This document shows, piece after piece, positions 45,477 through 57,832 of a stretch of 64,000 nucleotides of DNA. Position 1 is the stretch's first letter. Every line of letters begins with the position of its first letter. The DNA comes from Chamaecyparis obtusa (lineage: Eukaryota > Streptophyta > Pinopsida > Cupressales > Cupressaceae): positions 124,001 through 188,000 of the forward strand of contig BSBK01002797.1 of the NCBI GenBank assembly GCA_027943335.1, written 5' to 3'. Below the pieces are notes generated by a model. It was not told where the DNA came from. It saw nothing but the letters and a program-made list of their open reading frames with translations, and ran no database searches. Made by a program: the position numbers and the translations under genes.

Positions 45477-48400
45477 TAAAGGATATTTTGGGGAAGAGGA
45501 AATCTCTAGTCGCAAAATTGAAATAGAAAAAGAAACGAACGAGTGCTTATGTGAAAACCCCTTTGGGGCACATTCCGACTCTAAAAAGGAGAAAATAAAG
45601 GGTGTATCTTCTGGGGAAAACCTCTCTAAGGCGCTAGAAGATGGAGACTTGCCTCTTCCTCCCATCCAAGATTATAGACCAGAGCAGTCACCTATCATCA
45701 TTGAAGAAACCAAGCCAGTCAACTTGGGTACAAAAGAATGCCCAAGAATCACCTACATTGTAGCATCTTTAATAGAGGGTGAAGAAATGGCTCTCATTGC
45801 ACTTCTCCAAGAAGCCACCACCAAATTTGCATAGTTGTATGCACACATGCAAGGGCTTGATCCAAATCTAGTTGTGCACAATCTTGCAGTGGACTCCAAC
45901 ATCAAACCAGTAAAGCAGAAGCTATGCAAAATGCATCCTAAGGTAGCCCTATTAGTAAAAATAGAACTGGAAAATCTCTTAGATGCCAAAATCATCAGAG
46001 CAATAGACTATTCAGATTGGATCTCCAACATGGTGCATGTCACCAAGCCTTTAGGTGAGATAAGATTCTGCACAGATTTTAGGGACTTAAACAAAGCATG
46101 TCCCAAGGATGATTTCCGGCTACCCAACATAGACATGATAGTAGATCTCACAATGGGCCAAGAGATGTTGTCACTCATGGATGGCTTCTCGAGATATAAT
46201 CAGATCTGCATAGTAGAAGAAGATTAGCACAAAACAACATTCACCACACCATGGGTTACTTTTTGCTACAACATGATGCCATTCAGGCTGAAGAATGCAG
46301 GAGCCACATATAAGAGAGAAATGGTAGCCATATTCCATGATATGATACATAAAATCTTGGGGGATTACGTAGATGATATTCTTGCAAAATCTAAGACACG
46401 AGGTGAACACCTAGACATCCTTGAAAGCATGTTCGATTGTTTGCATCATTATGGCTTGAAGTTGAATCCAAAGAAGTGTGTCTTTGGTGTAACATCTGGA
46501 AAGCTTCTAGGCTTTATAGTATCATGGTGTGGCATAGAGATCAACCCTAAAAAGGTCAAAGCTATAACGAAAATGCCTCCACTAAGAACACTCAAACAAC
46601 TCAGGAGCCTACAAGGAAAGCTCCAATCAGTGTGTCGATTTATATCACAACTAGTAGATAAGTGCCAACCTTTCACACATTTTCTTCGCAAAGATACAAG
46701 CTTCAAATGGGATCCTATCTGTCAGAGAAGCTTTGGAAAGGTAAAGGAATATCTAGCTAACTCTCTCATACTTGTACCGCCAATTTCAGGATGCCCTCTC
46801 ATACTCTACATCTCAACGACCACTACAACACTGGGGGCACTCTTAGCACAACATGATGACAACAACAAAGAGAGAGCCATTTATTATATTAGCCAAACTC
46901 TAGTCAACTATGAGCTCAATTATTCCCCCATGGATAAAGCATGCCTTGCAGTGGTCTTTTCCACTCAAAAGATTAGACATTACATGCTTAGCCACACAAT
47001 CAAGCTCATCTCAAAGGCGGACCCACTCAAGTATCTATTATCAAGGACAACTCTCACAAGCCATATGGCAAAATGGGTCATGCTACTCAGCAATTTTGAC
47101 ATCCAGTACATAGATTGAAAAGCAATCAAAGGGCAAGTAATTGTCGATCAGCTAGCAGAAGCACCTCGGGTGGATGCATATCCACTAATCATGGAATTCC
47201 CTGATGAGCACCTATGTATGATCAAAGAACAACAAATATGGAAGCTATAATTTGATGGATCCTACACATCACATGGATCAAGGGCATGAATCCTATTCAT
47301 CACACCTCAAGGTGACTATATTCCAAAATCATTCAAATTAGGATTCCCATGTACTAACAACATTGCAGAATATGAGACACTCATTTCAGGCCTCAAAACA
47401 ACTGTCCAATGGAATATCACAAAATTGCAAGTGTTTATAGATTCACAAATAATTACCAAGAAGGTCCTAGATGAATTTCAGACAAAGGACGATAAGCTGC
47501 CACCTTACAAAGAAATGGTGGATAGACTAAAAGAGCATTTCCTGAATCTATAGTTCATGCATATACCAAGGCTTAAAAACAAAACAGTCAATGCAATGGC
47601 CACCATTGGATCCTTATTATAAATCCATCGCGACTCATCACAATATGAATTCTTAGTTGAGTAGCTACACACACCTGCTTATGAGAATGTTGATGCAGAA
47701 ATGGTGTGTGTCTTGGTTGGTCCTCAGTCCCCATGGTACCATGACATCCATGCATATCTCAAAAATGGTATCATGTCTTCCCATCTCACCAATAACCAAT
47801 GCCAAAACCTAATTCTAAAAGCTTCCCGCTACACTCTTATAGCCAACACCCTTTATTGTCGAGGATATCATAACATCCTCTCTAGGTGTTTAGATTCAAA
47901 CGAGGTCGTCTTGGCTTTACAAGAGGTCCACATTGGAATTTGCGGTGCCCACATGAGTGGCATGGTTTTAGCAAAGCAGTTTCTTTGAGTCAATTATTAT
48001 TGGCCTATAATGGAACACGATGCTTGTGAATTCATCAGGAAATGTCTACCATGTCAGTAGCATGCAAATCTGATTCATGTGTCAGCTCAAGATTTGCAAC
48101 CCATTGCACCACCTTGGCCATTTTCATGTTGGGGCTTTCACCTCGTTGGGTTAATCACTTCCCTTTCCTCAGATGGACATAAATACATCATAACAGCCAC
48201 AGAGTACTTCACAAAGTGGGTTGAAGAAATTCCATTCACCCTCACTACTAGCATTCAAATATCTAAGTTCATCTTATACCATATTATTTGCCGCTTCGGC
48301 ATACCATCCACCATCTTCACAGACCATGGCACACCTTTTGAAAACTAGCATGTGGATGATCTATGTGCCAGAATCCACATCCACCATCATTTCTCCAGTC

Positions 48401-48989
48401 CATACTTCCCCCAAGGAAATGAACAAGCTAAGGCAACCAATAAAACCATCCTTAAAATCCTCAAGAAGGTTGTTAATAATTTTGGTCATGACTGGCACCT
48501 CCAAATAAATCCCTCCCTCTGGGCCTATCATACTTCTTATCACACTCCCACGAGAACCAACCCATATTCCCTTATATATGGTGTCTAAGCCATTCTACCC
48601 ATAGAGGTCAAGCTCCCATCATTACGAGTCTCCATGAAAAACTATACCACCGATGAAGACTATCATGTGGCACACCTCACACAGCTGGATTTGTTAGATG
48701 AAAAGAGACAGCAAGCATATGATCACCTGGTCGCATAGCAGAATCAAATCAAAAGGATTTATAACAAGAGAATCCATCCAAGACAATTCAAAGTGGGCGA
48801 CATGGTCCGAAAGGAAAATCAAAAAGTGCAAGAACACCAAGAAAAGAAAGCAAGTTCGAGCCTACTTGGTTGGGCCCCTATGTCATCACAACATGCTTTG
48901 GCTCCAGAGCCTATAAGTTATCAACACCAGAAGGTGAGCCCCTAAATGATCCTATAAAAATTATACATCTGAAGAGGTTCTATGCCTAA
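45475..48989 (+). pseudogene. Tat element pol: RT, RNase H, second RNase H, integrase
   Basis: Reverse transcriptase at about 45,940-46,600 keeps the YVDD catalytic box at 46,366-46,377, but a stop (46,225) sits before it. RNase H spans about 46,700-47,115. The second RNase H at about 47,251-47,620 has FDGSYTSHG, NIAEYE and FIDSQ; the last acidic position reads VNAMA. Integrase has its HHCC finger at 47,930-48,060. Of its catalytic triad, the first Asp is replaced by His (WGFHLVG, about 48,130), the second is kept (FTDHG), and the Glu is replaced by Lys (QAKATNK). Stops occur at 45,832, 46,225, 47,116 and many later points. The tail shifts frame near 48,850 and ends at 48,987 with HLKRFYA. 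The enzyme is dead several times over. Confidence 0.92.
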
Positions 48990-50549
48990 ACCAGATCCTA
49001 CATATTTAGAAAATCCATAAAAATTGGAAAAAGTAGAAAAATACAAAAAAAAGAAAAAAAGAAAAAAAGCAAAGAAAAAATAATCATCCAATGGTGAAAA
49101 CTTGGCAATTCAAGCACCTTGGACAAGTATGTTGGTGAAAACCTGGAAACATGCACCATACATAGTGGATTGAGTCATTATCTATCAAACTCCCATGCCC
49201 CCCATCCCAAATACCAGTCCTCTTTGTCCAATCCCCATCCCCACCACCAGCCCATCAATCCTAAGGTTTTCTATCCTCAAGCCTATCTAATGCAGCAATA
49301 AGATCCTATCCCCAATTCTGAGCTTCTTGTATCTATTTTGTATAGCGCAATCCTATCCTGTACATATCTTGTACCTATCTTGTATAGTGAGATCTTCCTA
49401 TCCTAATCCCCAAGCTTCTGTACATATCTATTGTAAATCTCTCCCTGTCTGTTGTACATATCATCCCATCCTGTTGTACATATCCTCGTCTATCCTGTAG
49501 CAGTAGTTGATCAGATAACTTGTCCCATCCAGCCTTGTACTTCAACAATATCTTTTGTCGACTATTCTTGATAACAACGATTATCCTTGATCCATCATTT
49601 TCCAGTGCACAACACCACATTCTTTTCATCGGTCAACGGGTCCTTGAGGATGTATCCTTCCTCCTGTTTGACCTAATCTTCCACCAATCAAACTAGGTCC
49701 GTGTCAATGTATCCCTCCTCACATTCAGACCAAATCTTCCCCCCATCAATCAAATCAATCACTCTCCTTGGAAAATGATGTCTTTTGGAGTCATTATTTT
49801 GGTCTTGGATTTTGTCCTTTGGATTTTGTTAATCTTTTATGGCTTCTTGTTGTTTCTCTCCTCATAGTTGCCACGATCCTTTATATCATGGTGTGTTGCG
49901 AATGAGGACAATCTAGGGCAAGGTCTTTTGATCTTTCACTTTTGCTTGTGATTCAGTTGGACATGACCCTTGCACGGTTCACATGTGATCTTCTGGGTTA
50001 CATGGTGCACTTGGGAAATGCCATTTGTTTGTGGTTTCTCCAGTATCATTTCTACCATGCTTCCTCTTGGGTTCATGCACGATGTTGGGGCAACCTTGCA
50101 TGTCTGTTTTGCGTCAGTCCTATGCAACGCTGGTGACAAGGCCTTGTGATCCCAATATCCTTGGAAGGTCTCTAATGTTGCTATATTATACTAGGTTGTG
50201 CTCTCCACATTTACACTCAGAGCTCCCCAAATCCCTCATTCTACATCATATAGATTAATCTTGCATCTTTCATGTAGCTACATCATGCATCTTGCATTTT
50301 GCCTCATATTGCATTCATCCATCTTTGCTCTTCGAAGTTTGGTTGTTTATCCTCCCTTCTTCCTTCATCCTTTTCCCTTCTTCCCTTCCTTTTTGTGTTC
50401 TTTTCAAGAAAATTCCACAATGATTCCTCTTTGTGTTATTTTCTCGAGGGGGCACAACCCATTATCCTCTAAATTCTAGCTTGGGGCATCTTATTTTTTT
50501 TGTCTTTGATGCCACGCCACTTGCGACATCGCATCAAAGAGGGGAAAAA
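48990..50549 (+). other. Untranslated tail of Tat element and polypurine tract
   Basis: 1.56 kb without a gene, usual for this lineage. It holds an A-rich run of GAAAAAAA units (49,040-49,082), a T/C-rich stretch with several degenerate TGTACATATC words (49,330-49,500), and the polypurine tract AAAGAGGGGAAAAA at 50,536-50,549 directly before the LTR. Frames of up to 93 codons here are unsupported. Confidence 0.75.
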
Positions 50550-51639
50550 TGTAGACACCTAAAATTTATTGGTAAATAAAAGTATTTTATTTTCCAAAAA
50601 CCCCTGATGACATCATCATTTGTTAATTAATTAATTAATTGATTAATTGATTTTTATGCCATTAATTCCTCTTAATTTAATTAAACACATTTAATTAAGA
50701 AATCCCTTCCAGAAATGTTTAAATATAATTTAAACATCATTCCCCGCAAAATTTATTAATTATTTAATAAATTGACCAAAATCTTTTAAATAAATGAAAT
50801 ATTTATTTAAATCCCTCAAAACCCTAGAATCTTCTAGAGATTCCTAAACCTTTCCTAAACTTGTTTAGAAGGTGTTTCCTAACTTTCTTAGCCTAATCCA
50901 AGTCTCCTTTGACTTTTGGTCAACACCCCTCATTAATGAGCCTTACAGACTCATTAATAGCCTCTTACACCCTCATTAAGGCTCCTTACAGCCTCATAAT
51001 GAAGCCCATATCTGGTCTTTCACCTTGGTTCCCTAGGCACACTTCCCTAGTATTTCTCACACATGTGTGAGCAACTCTTAACCCCCATCCATCTAACCTT
51101 ACCTCTAACCTTACCTCAGATTCTACCCCAAACCTTACCTCTGACCCTAACTCTCCTTCCTAACCCAAGCCCTTCCTCAAATCCTATAAATACCCTCACT
51201 TCTTAGAGAAAAGAACCAATTCACATAATCATTTCATAGTATTGTTATAATGCTAGTTTAATTCTAAATCATCTTAAGCTTTAACATATTTGTTAGATTA
51301 ACTCATTTCCAAGTTTTCTTAAATCACATCATAGCTTAGATAACATGTATTAACTTAGTTTCTTTCATGTTTATGCTTTTCATTTCATCATATCATGTTT
51401 CATTTGTACTAAAATCAACTCTAGATTAATCATTTTTGCATCAGTTTGCATTTCATCTTCATTAGGATTCTTAAGGCTTTAGGGGCAAATCAGGTGAACT
51501 ATACCTGATATTGTGCCACTATGGGGTTCTTATGTTTCCTAATCATCCCTATTCTTTCCTAATCTATATTAGGGAATTTCTCCAATTGTTTTGAGAGCAC
51601 ACCCACATCCCTAAATCAATAACAAATCGAATGGTGACA
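50550..51639 (+). repeat. 3' LTR of Tat element (right end approximate)
   Basis: Starts TGTAGACACCTAAAATT immediately after the polypurine tract. TATAAATA at 51,185-51,192 is a good promoter box. An ATTA tetranucleotide run lies at about 50,612-50,650. The end is placed at GGTGACA near 51,639 because that is the last CA before the LRR pseudogene; there is no partner LTR to fix it. Confidence 0.75.
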
Positions 51640-51736
51640 GGGTGCTCCCGTTTTGGTTCTATCTGAATGTCTTTGTGAATAGTTTTCTCTATATGTTTAG
51701 GAATATTTTGTTAGACTTTGATTAACTAATTTTTGA

Positions 51737-52220
51737 ATGTCTACGCCTATTTCGAACAGGTTAGGTTCACTCTACACACAGATTAGTAGCATTCCAAATT
51801 CCCTGCATAACCTCTCTTTACTTGAGAGGTTGCATATTTATAATAACCAGCTAAGTGGAACCATTCCCTCTTCATTTTCTCGGCTTTCCTCTCTCACTCA
51901 CTTGTATGATAATGATAATCATTTCAATGAAACAATTTCTTCTTCATCATTTCCAACTTCTTTAGTTGGTCTATCCTTTCACTAAACCCTCACGAGATGA
52001 TTTCAAAAACTTTCTTTCACAAGCTTACAAGCCTAAATGACTTGTATTTATTTGATTGTGTGTTAAATATTAGCACAACATCGATTCCACCCTTTCAATT
52101 ACCAAAGTTATTTTTAGTGTCATGTATGATTCATAGCGAATTTCCACCTTCGATTTCAGCTCAATTCACACTTCAAAGGTTGGAATTAATGCTAGCCTTG
52201 AGGGCATAATTCCCTTTTAG
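51737..52220 (+). pseudogene. Leucine-rich-repeat receptor-like fragment
   Basis: Two frames with one shift between them. The first (51,737-51,985) reads SIPNSLHNLSLLERLHIYNN then QLSGTIPSSFSRLSSLTHL, two plant-type 24-residue LRRs with the LxGxIP signature. The second (51,997-52,209) reads FHKLTSLNDLYLFDC and FPPSISAQFTLQRLEL; after one more shift LEGIIPF appears near 52,198. This is the extracellular LRR part of a receptor-like protein or kinase, kept for about five repeats. No signal peptide, membrane span or kinase is nearby. The start codon at 51,737 is not a real gene start. It is a dead fragment between two retrotransposons. Confidence 0.82.
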
Positions 52221-52564
52221 CTATGGGAAACCATAGTGAGGCCACATGTAGTTGCGTAGCATGGAATAGAGCAAATAATAATGAAGTTTGAACTCCGGCA
52301 AATTTTTTTTGGCCACCTTAATTTTTTTGACCTTTTTCTAAGGGTCACAAACTTTCATGGGTGATATTTGAAGTTTTTATAGTGAGAGTTCAACCCAACA
52401 ATAGACTATTGACTAATTAGGAAGATATTTTCCCATGGTCATTGCTTATTGGTTATAACATTTTTTCTTAAAATTTTTATTAGAAAAAGTTTAAAAACCC
52501 AAGGAAAATCAAAACTCATGACTAATAAAAAAATTGAGCAAAATGATAACAAAGAGATATAAAG
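52221..52564. other. AT-rich DNA, nothing recognised
   Basis: 344 bases between the LRR fragment and the composite element; no frame or repeat of note. Confidence 0.6.
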
Positions 52565-53754
52565 TGTTGGAAATATTCAAGACTAGCCAAGTTATTGAGA
52601 GGGGAGGGGTGAATCAGTAACTTGAAAAACTTTTTACAAATTGCAGATCTTAACCATATTCCAATTTAACATTTAGATCAATAAGCTAACTGCATGCATG
52701 AGTAACTGAAGTAATGAAACATTCATAACACTTTGAACACAGAGATTTGGTTACCCAGAAACCTTCCAAATAGAAAGTAAAACTGGGGTGGGGATGATAC
52801 CCACAAAACTTCAATACTGCAGTATAAAGTTGGCCGGTTAAGGCTTACAATGATCACTTCTGATGATCTACCCTGTTAGGAGCAATTAGGACTGCTAGGT
52901 CCACCTTGTTAGAGGATTTGCAAACATATAATGAAGTGTACACTCGGTTAAGAGATTTTACAAAAGACTGTTAAGTCTACCCTATTAAAGGATTTGATGC
53001 TAATTCACCTATTAGGATGAAACAGTAGATCTCTTACTTGCAACTAAATTTGCTGATTGAGATTCCTTGATGTAATGATCACCTTCTATGATAAATATGT
53101 CTCTGCTGCTCCTTATACTACTGTAGCCCTTTGTAATTCGCCTATCTCTGCCTTTCTTGCATCTTCGCATATGCACATATACTCTTCCACACACTTCTCT
53201 CTTTTTCACACATTACTACACTTTGGATATGATACAAAACATTGCTTATATATCAATCCAAAATAATTACAAAGTTGGCTGCTAAAATACAAGTCAACAC
53301 AAGTATTACTGAGTCGGCCCTGATGTAGTTACAAAGTTCCTGCAAACTAACTCAGTGACTTTCTAATACTCGGCATCCACTACAATACTCGGCATCATCA
53401 TGCTCTCGTTAGAAGTGGAGGCACGGTCCATACTAACCACTCGGTCATAGTTTCAAACTCGATATACACTGGAGACTCGGTAGATACAGTGTCACTCGGT
53501 AGAAACTGAATTCCTTGTTTACCATGCTGGCACACGGTAAACACTGCTCATCTCATCACTTGGTAAACACTATTATGCTTGAACTGCTTGGTAAGCACTA
53601 TTTTGCTCAGATTGCTCGGTAAACACTACGAAGCTCGGTCTACTCGGTAAGCACTGTTTTTCTCGGTAAACATTACTCTGCTAGATGAGCTCGGTAAGCA
53701 CACAGAAACCGAATAAGTGTTGTCACTAATGACAAACATAACTTAATGCCAACA
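52565..53754 (-). repeat. 3' LTR of element I (LTR copy 1)
   Basis: 1,190 bases, TGTTGG to CCAACA. A minus-strand TATA box (GATATATAAG) lies at 53,245-53,254. The U3 part, about 53,375-53,700, is an array of degenerate CTCGGTAAACACTG and CTCGGTAAGCACT words. Confidence 0.94.
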
Positions 53755-53755
53755 A

Positions 53756-53989
53756 TCTCCCCCTTTGGCATTAGTGACAAAAACACTTATTGCCCAAAAT
53801 TTATATACAATCATGCTGATACTGGTTTTTGATTTTTCAAAATTTGTCTTTGTCAATCTGCTGTATGTACATTTTATGTCTCCCCCATATAGTATACATA
53901 TATACAAGTATCTTATATCTCCTATATCTCCTGTTCTCATATCTCTTCTCATATCTCCCCCATTCATCACATACTCTTCCCCCTTTTTG
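53756..53989 (-). other. Clustered polypurine tracts of element I
   Basis: Read on the minus strand: the priming tract AAAGGGGGAGAT next to the LTR (53,756-53,767), two more GGGGGAGA words near 53,880 and 53,957, and CAAAAAGGGGGAA at 53,977-53,989. The same four recur in the second copy (60,288-60,520). Confidence 0.8.
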
Positions 53990-54021
53990 ACAATAATGCC
54001 AAAGGTGTATGTACAAATATT

Positions 54022-57000
54022 TTACATGGAGATGCCAAAATGTGAGAGAAAATCAGAATGTACCTTACTTATTAGTGCCAAAGTTCTGTCCCAATTTTCT
54101 TGTAGAATCTTGCATGTATGGAGTGCAACTTGGACTTTTGTAGAGAGTTCAATCATATGATTTGCAATTGAAGACTGATTGTCATGGATCAATGTTTTTG
54201 AGTGAGCAATGTGCTTCTGCATTGTATCCATGATGGGAAGGATCATATTTTGAATATCTATTAATGTTGACCTGATCCTTGCATCTTCTCTCAATAACTC
54301 TGACTGCTTATCAGATAGAAATTTGACTTTCATATGATGTGCAGAGCTTGAACTAGGTTCAAGTTGCAACTTTTGTGTGCTAACCTTCAGATCCTCATCA
54401 ATCTTATTCATTTTGTCCTTAATCTCCTTGGAGAACTCGGCAACATTACATACCTTGACAAAAAATGATGTTACCTTGGAATAGGAGGATTCAATGTTAG
54501 TCAAAATTGAAGATAACTCTGCCTGATTGATAGCTGTTTGCTGAGCAATACGCTCAAGCACTTTATTATCAAACTTCTTCTCAGCCTTCTCAAGCAACTT
54601 ATCTGATCTAGAAGAATCCTCATTAAACTTAGTTACTGCCTCTGCCAACTGTAACAAAATGTGTTGAGAGGAATCAACTTCAACACCTATTGCTTCTGTC
54701 AAAATATTCTTGGCATCCTCAATGATCTTATATTCCTTATCTCTTTCCTCTTTTAGTTTCTTCTGCTTTGCCTTCTTTTGGAGGAGTTCACCAACTATTT
54801 GCATTTGGTCTGCAGTAAGATTTGCAAAGTCTAATTGTGGAATCTCTATCTCCTCATCTAAATCTATATCCTCTTCTACATTCTTACTCAAAAATTTTGT
54901 ACTCGGTTGAACCTTAGGTTCAACTGTCATTGTACTTAATGCCTTTGAAGTAGAAATTATTGTAGACACAGTAGGACTTGCAGTGAAAAATGATAAACTT
55001 CCAACTGATGGAATGCTCACTGGAAGACTTGATAAACCCAAAACTGAAGTATTTACAATTGTAACATCTGAAGTACTTACTGAGGAACTCAAAATTGTAG
55101 AAGGTACTGAAGAACTCAAAACTGTAGAAAGTACTAAAGTTGATGCAGGAGACTGCAACTCGGTGGTAGAAGGAGGTTGAAGCTCGGTAGATGAAGTGGT
55201 AGTCACTTCTACCATTGATACACTAAGCTGTGCTGATGATGATTGGACATTTGATGTACCGGTAGGAGTTGTCACAATCACACTTGAAGCTATCTCCGAG
55301 CTAGATGTCGCAATTTTCGCTAGAAAGTGAGGAAGTGATGCAATTACCTTTGTAGCTATCCGAACTGGATCATCTTCCTCATCATTTTTCTTAGCTTCCT
55401 CGGTAGCTTCTTCCTCTGCTTCTTCTTCAACTTCAATACTATCTAGCTGAACTATTTTTGTGGCAGCTTCCTCTTCTTTATCTTCATCACTGTCATCTTC
55501 AATATCTTTTATCACAATAGTTTAAAAACTCAGTTTGTGAAGTTGATAGATGTTTTTCCATGTAGTAGTGGCACTCTTTACAATCGATTCTGCATTTTTG
55601 ATCAAAATCAGACAAGTGTTGAATCTAAGTGTCATCTTATTCTCATTTTCTTTCAATGCCTTATTAACTTTAGCATTATTCAAATTTGGCATTAACTATC
55701 TTAAGGTTTGAGCATATATATCCTTGACAGTTTGCCTTGCATTCTCCCATCTCATCTTGACTTTATCCAATAGAATGTCTGGAATTTGTGAAGTCATATC
55801 ATCAGGTGAGTATTTCCATTGCCCCATTTTCTCAATAACAGCATCTTCAATCTCCTTCTGCTCTGTCTCTGTTCTAATTTTATACTTGAGAGATTTGAAG
55901 TTTGCCATTCCAGATCCTTCTCTCAAACTCTTAATGTCTTCTTCAAATGTGGGAGGAGGTCTTTTAAATACTACATCACCACTATTTTTACCTGCCTTGC
56001 CCCTTGTTTTTCTTGTGAAGACTGCAGTAGATTGTTTAGGTGCCTTGGTGATGGTCGCCTTCCCTTTCTTCTTCATAGGTACTTGTTCTTCTTCACTCTC
56101 ATTCTTTTCTTCTTCTTCTTTAATGTCCTCTCCTTTTCCCTCGGTTAACATTAGAGGTGTGCTAGATTGCATCTTGGCCATCCTCTTTCTGCCTTTGTTA
56201 ACCGCATGTGGGAGCTTTATGCTTAGTTCTATTCTTATCTTGGCTTCATCATATGTTCCAAAGTATGGAGCCTTTGGATCAACAGGTTGATTAATTAGGG
56301 CTTCAATTATGTATCAGTATTCACCTCATAAGGAAAAGGTTTCACCCATACAATTCTTAGCCTTACTGCCTGAATGTACACTCTATCACAATCAACCATA
56401 AAACAAATATCATCCTTATAATCTTCCACCAACTTTTGTGGAATCCTAAACCTATTGTTCATCTCCTTCTTAAAGGTTTCAAAATAGTTATCCATTATGC
56501 TAACAAGATTTTCACCCATTTCTGCAATGTACTCATTTATCTGATAAAGAACAGGCACATCCTTTCTCCATACTACCATGCCTTTAGATGGGAAGAACTT
56601 TTGAGTATAGAAGAATAAACAAACCAATAGCGAGCCAAACTTACATGGATTATTCTTTGAAGTTTGAATGCTCTCCATATTCTTGTTGAACTGCTTCAAT
56701 AACAAATCTGCTAGGTCAAATGACAAGTTGTTTTTCACAATTTTGTAAGCTAGGTCAACTACTTCACACGGAACACTATTCTGCCAACTAGAACTGTATA
56801 TCTTGTGAGCTATGACATATGTCCAAAATTTCAATTCTACATCAGTAATGCTGCTTATCCTCATTCCTCTACCGTCCCACTCGGCTAGGGTTTTCTTTTC
56901 CAGCTCTACCCGACTTAGGGTTTTAGTAGATTTAGCTTTGTCAAGCATGGGAAGACCTGTAATCTGAAGAATCATCTTCTTTGTTATTTCCACTGGTTGC

Positions 57001-57371
57001 TCAAGCCAAATTTTACCTTCATGCACTTGGCTTAGGATATATCTAATCCATTTTATTTGGAAACTCTGAGGCAAGTGGGTGATATGTGTCAAACTCTTAT
57101 CTTCCAAATGTTTATACTCCAGTTTGAGAACACCATTAACACATAATTCATTTCGAGCAACATCTATTTCTAGGGTTCCAACCTCTTGAATTGTACCTTT
57201 AAAATGACTGCAAATATCGTTAACAAGTACCTTTGGAGGAATTTGCGATTGAGCTCCACTCGGGTCTAGGGTTCCTGCAACCGCGGGCACGAGTTTGAAA
57301 TCCGGTGCCTTCCATTCTCCTTGGACCAACATTTTCGAACCTTTCTTTACTTTGGTGTTGGATGATGCCAT
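54022..57371 (-). pseudogene. Element I ORF2: large unrecognised protein
   Basis: About 1,117 codons from ATG 57,371, chosen because MASSNTK aligns with the ORF2 start of element A; the frame is open for 87 more codons upstream to 57,632. One frameshift lies near 56,305, and stops at about 55,695 and 55,518. Residues 1-355 are the conserved N domain (LPQSFQIKWIRYIL, HEGKIWL, VPCEVVDLAYKIVKN, CKFGSLLVC, DDICFMV). An acidic, Lys- and Glu-rich segment follows. Then comes a Ser/Thr/Val-rich stretch of about 130 residues (54,900-55,260), and a coiled-coil C terminus of about 280 residues ending SHFGISM. The last 497 codons (55,515-54,022) are fully open. No catalytic motif is visible and I do not recognise the family. 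Confidence 0.78.
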
Positions 57372-57832
57372 GGTAGCTCGGTAGTCAAAGAAAATTCTTT
57401 GAAAAATTTCTGCTGCAAATTTTGCTTTGAATCGCTTGATCGCACTAAGAAATCTCTCCGCTCTCAATATGGTGAAATTCACAGTGAAGAATGAACTTGA
57501 TTTCATGCTTTTTGTTAAAACTTTGTCATTAATGCTCAGTATGGAAGTAGGTAAGTTCAGCATTGTACTGGACAGGCTGTCATCCACTATTGCATTGATT
57601 GCTCGGTGAAGACTCCGCAACTCGGTGATCATAAGAATTCATATTGCTCCGACCATACTTGGTAACCTCATGAAATTTGGTTACTCCTGACCTTGCTTGG
57701 TGGTAACTGATATTGACCTTCTTAGTGATCCTTCTGTATCTTGCATACTGATTTGGATCTTTCTTCCTTTCAATTTTGGAACTATTTTGGAATTTGTCTA
57801 TGAAGATACAGTTCTAGTGCTTTCTTGGAGAC

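Larger units (their letters stand above)
43790..51639 (+). mobile_element. Element G: 5'-truncated Tat-lineage Ty3/gypsy element
   Basis: Protease, reverse transcriptase, RNase H, a second RNase H-like domain and integrase follow in order, then a long untranslated tail, a polypurine tract and a 3' LTR starting at 50,550. The second RNase H between the first RNase H and integrase marks the Tat lineage (Ogre, Retand and relatives). No 5' LTR, primer site or gag is present in the 3 kb upstream, so the left part is lost; the break lies near 43,790. The right end near 51,639 is approximate because there is no second LTR to compare. The coding frames have many stops and at least two frameshifts. 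Confidence 0.88.

Noticed and set aside
49330..49500. Repeated TGTACATATC words as a possible LTR or regulatory array
   Set aside because: The words are degenerate, irregularly spaced and inside the untranslated tail typical of Tat elements; no paired repeat exists.
55724..56290. 188-codon plus-strand hydrophobic frame
   Set aside because: Antisense shadow of the Lys/Glu-rich linker of element I ORF2.
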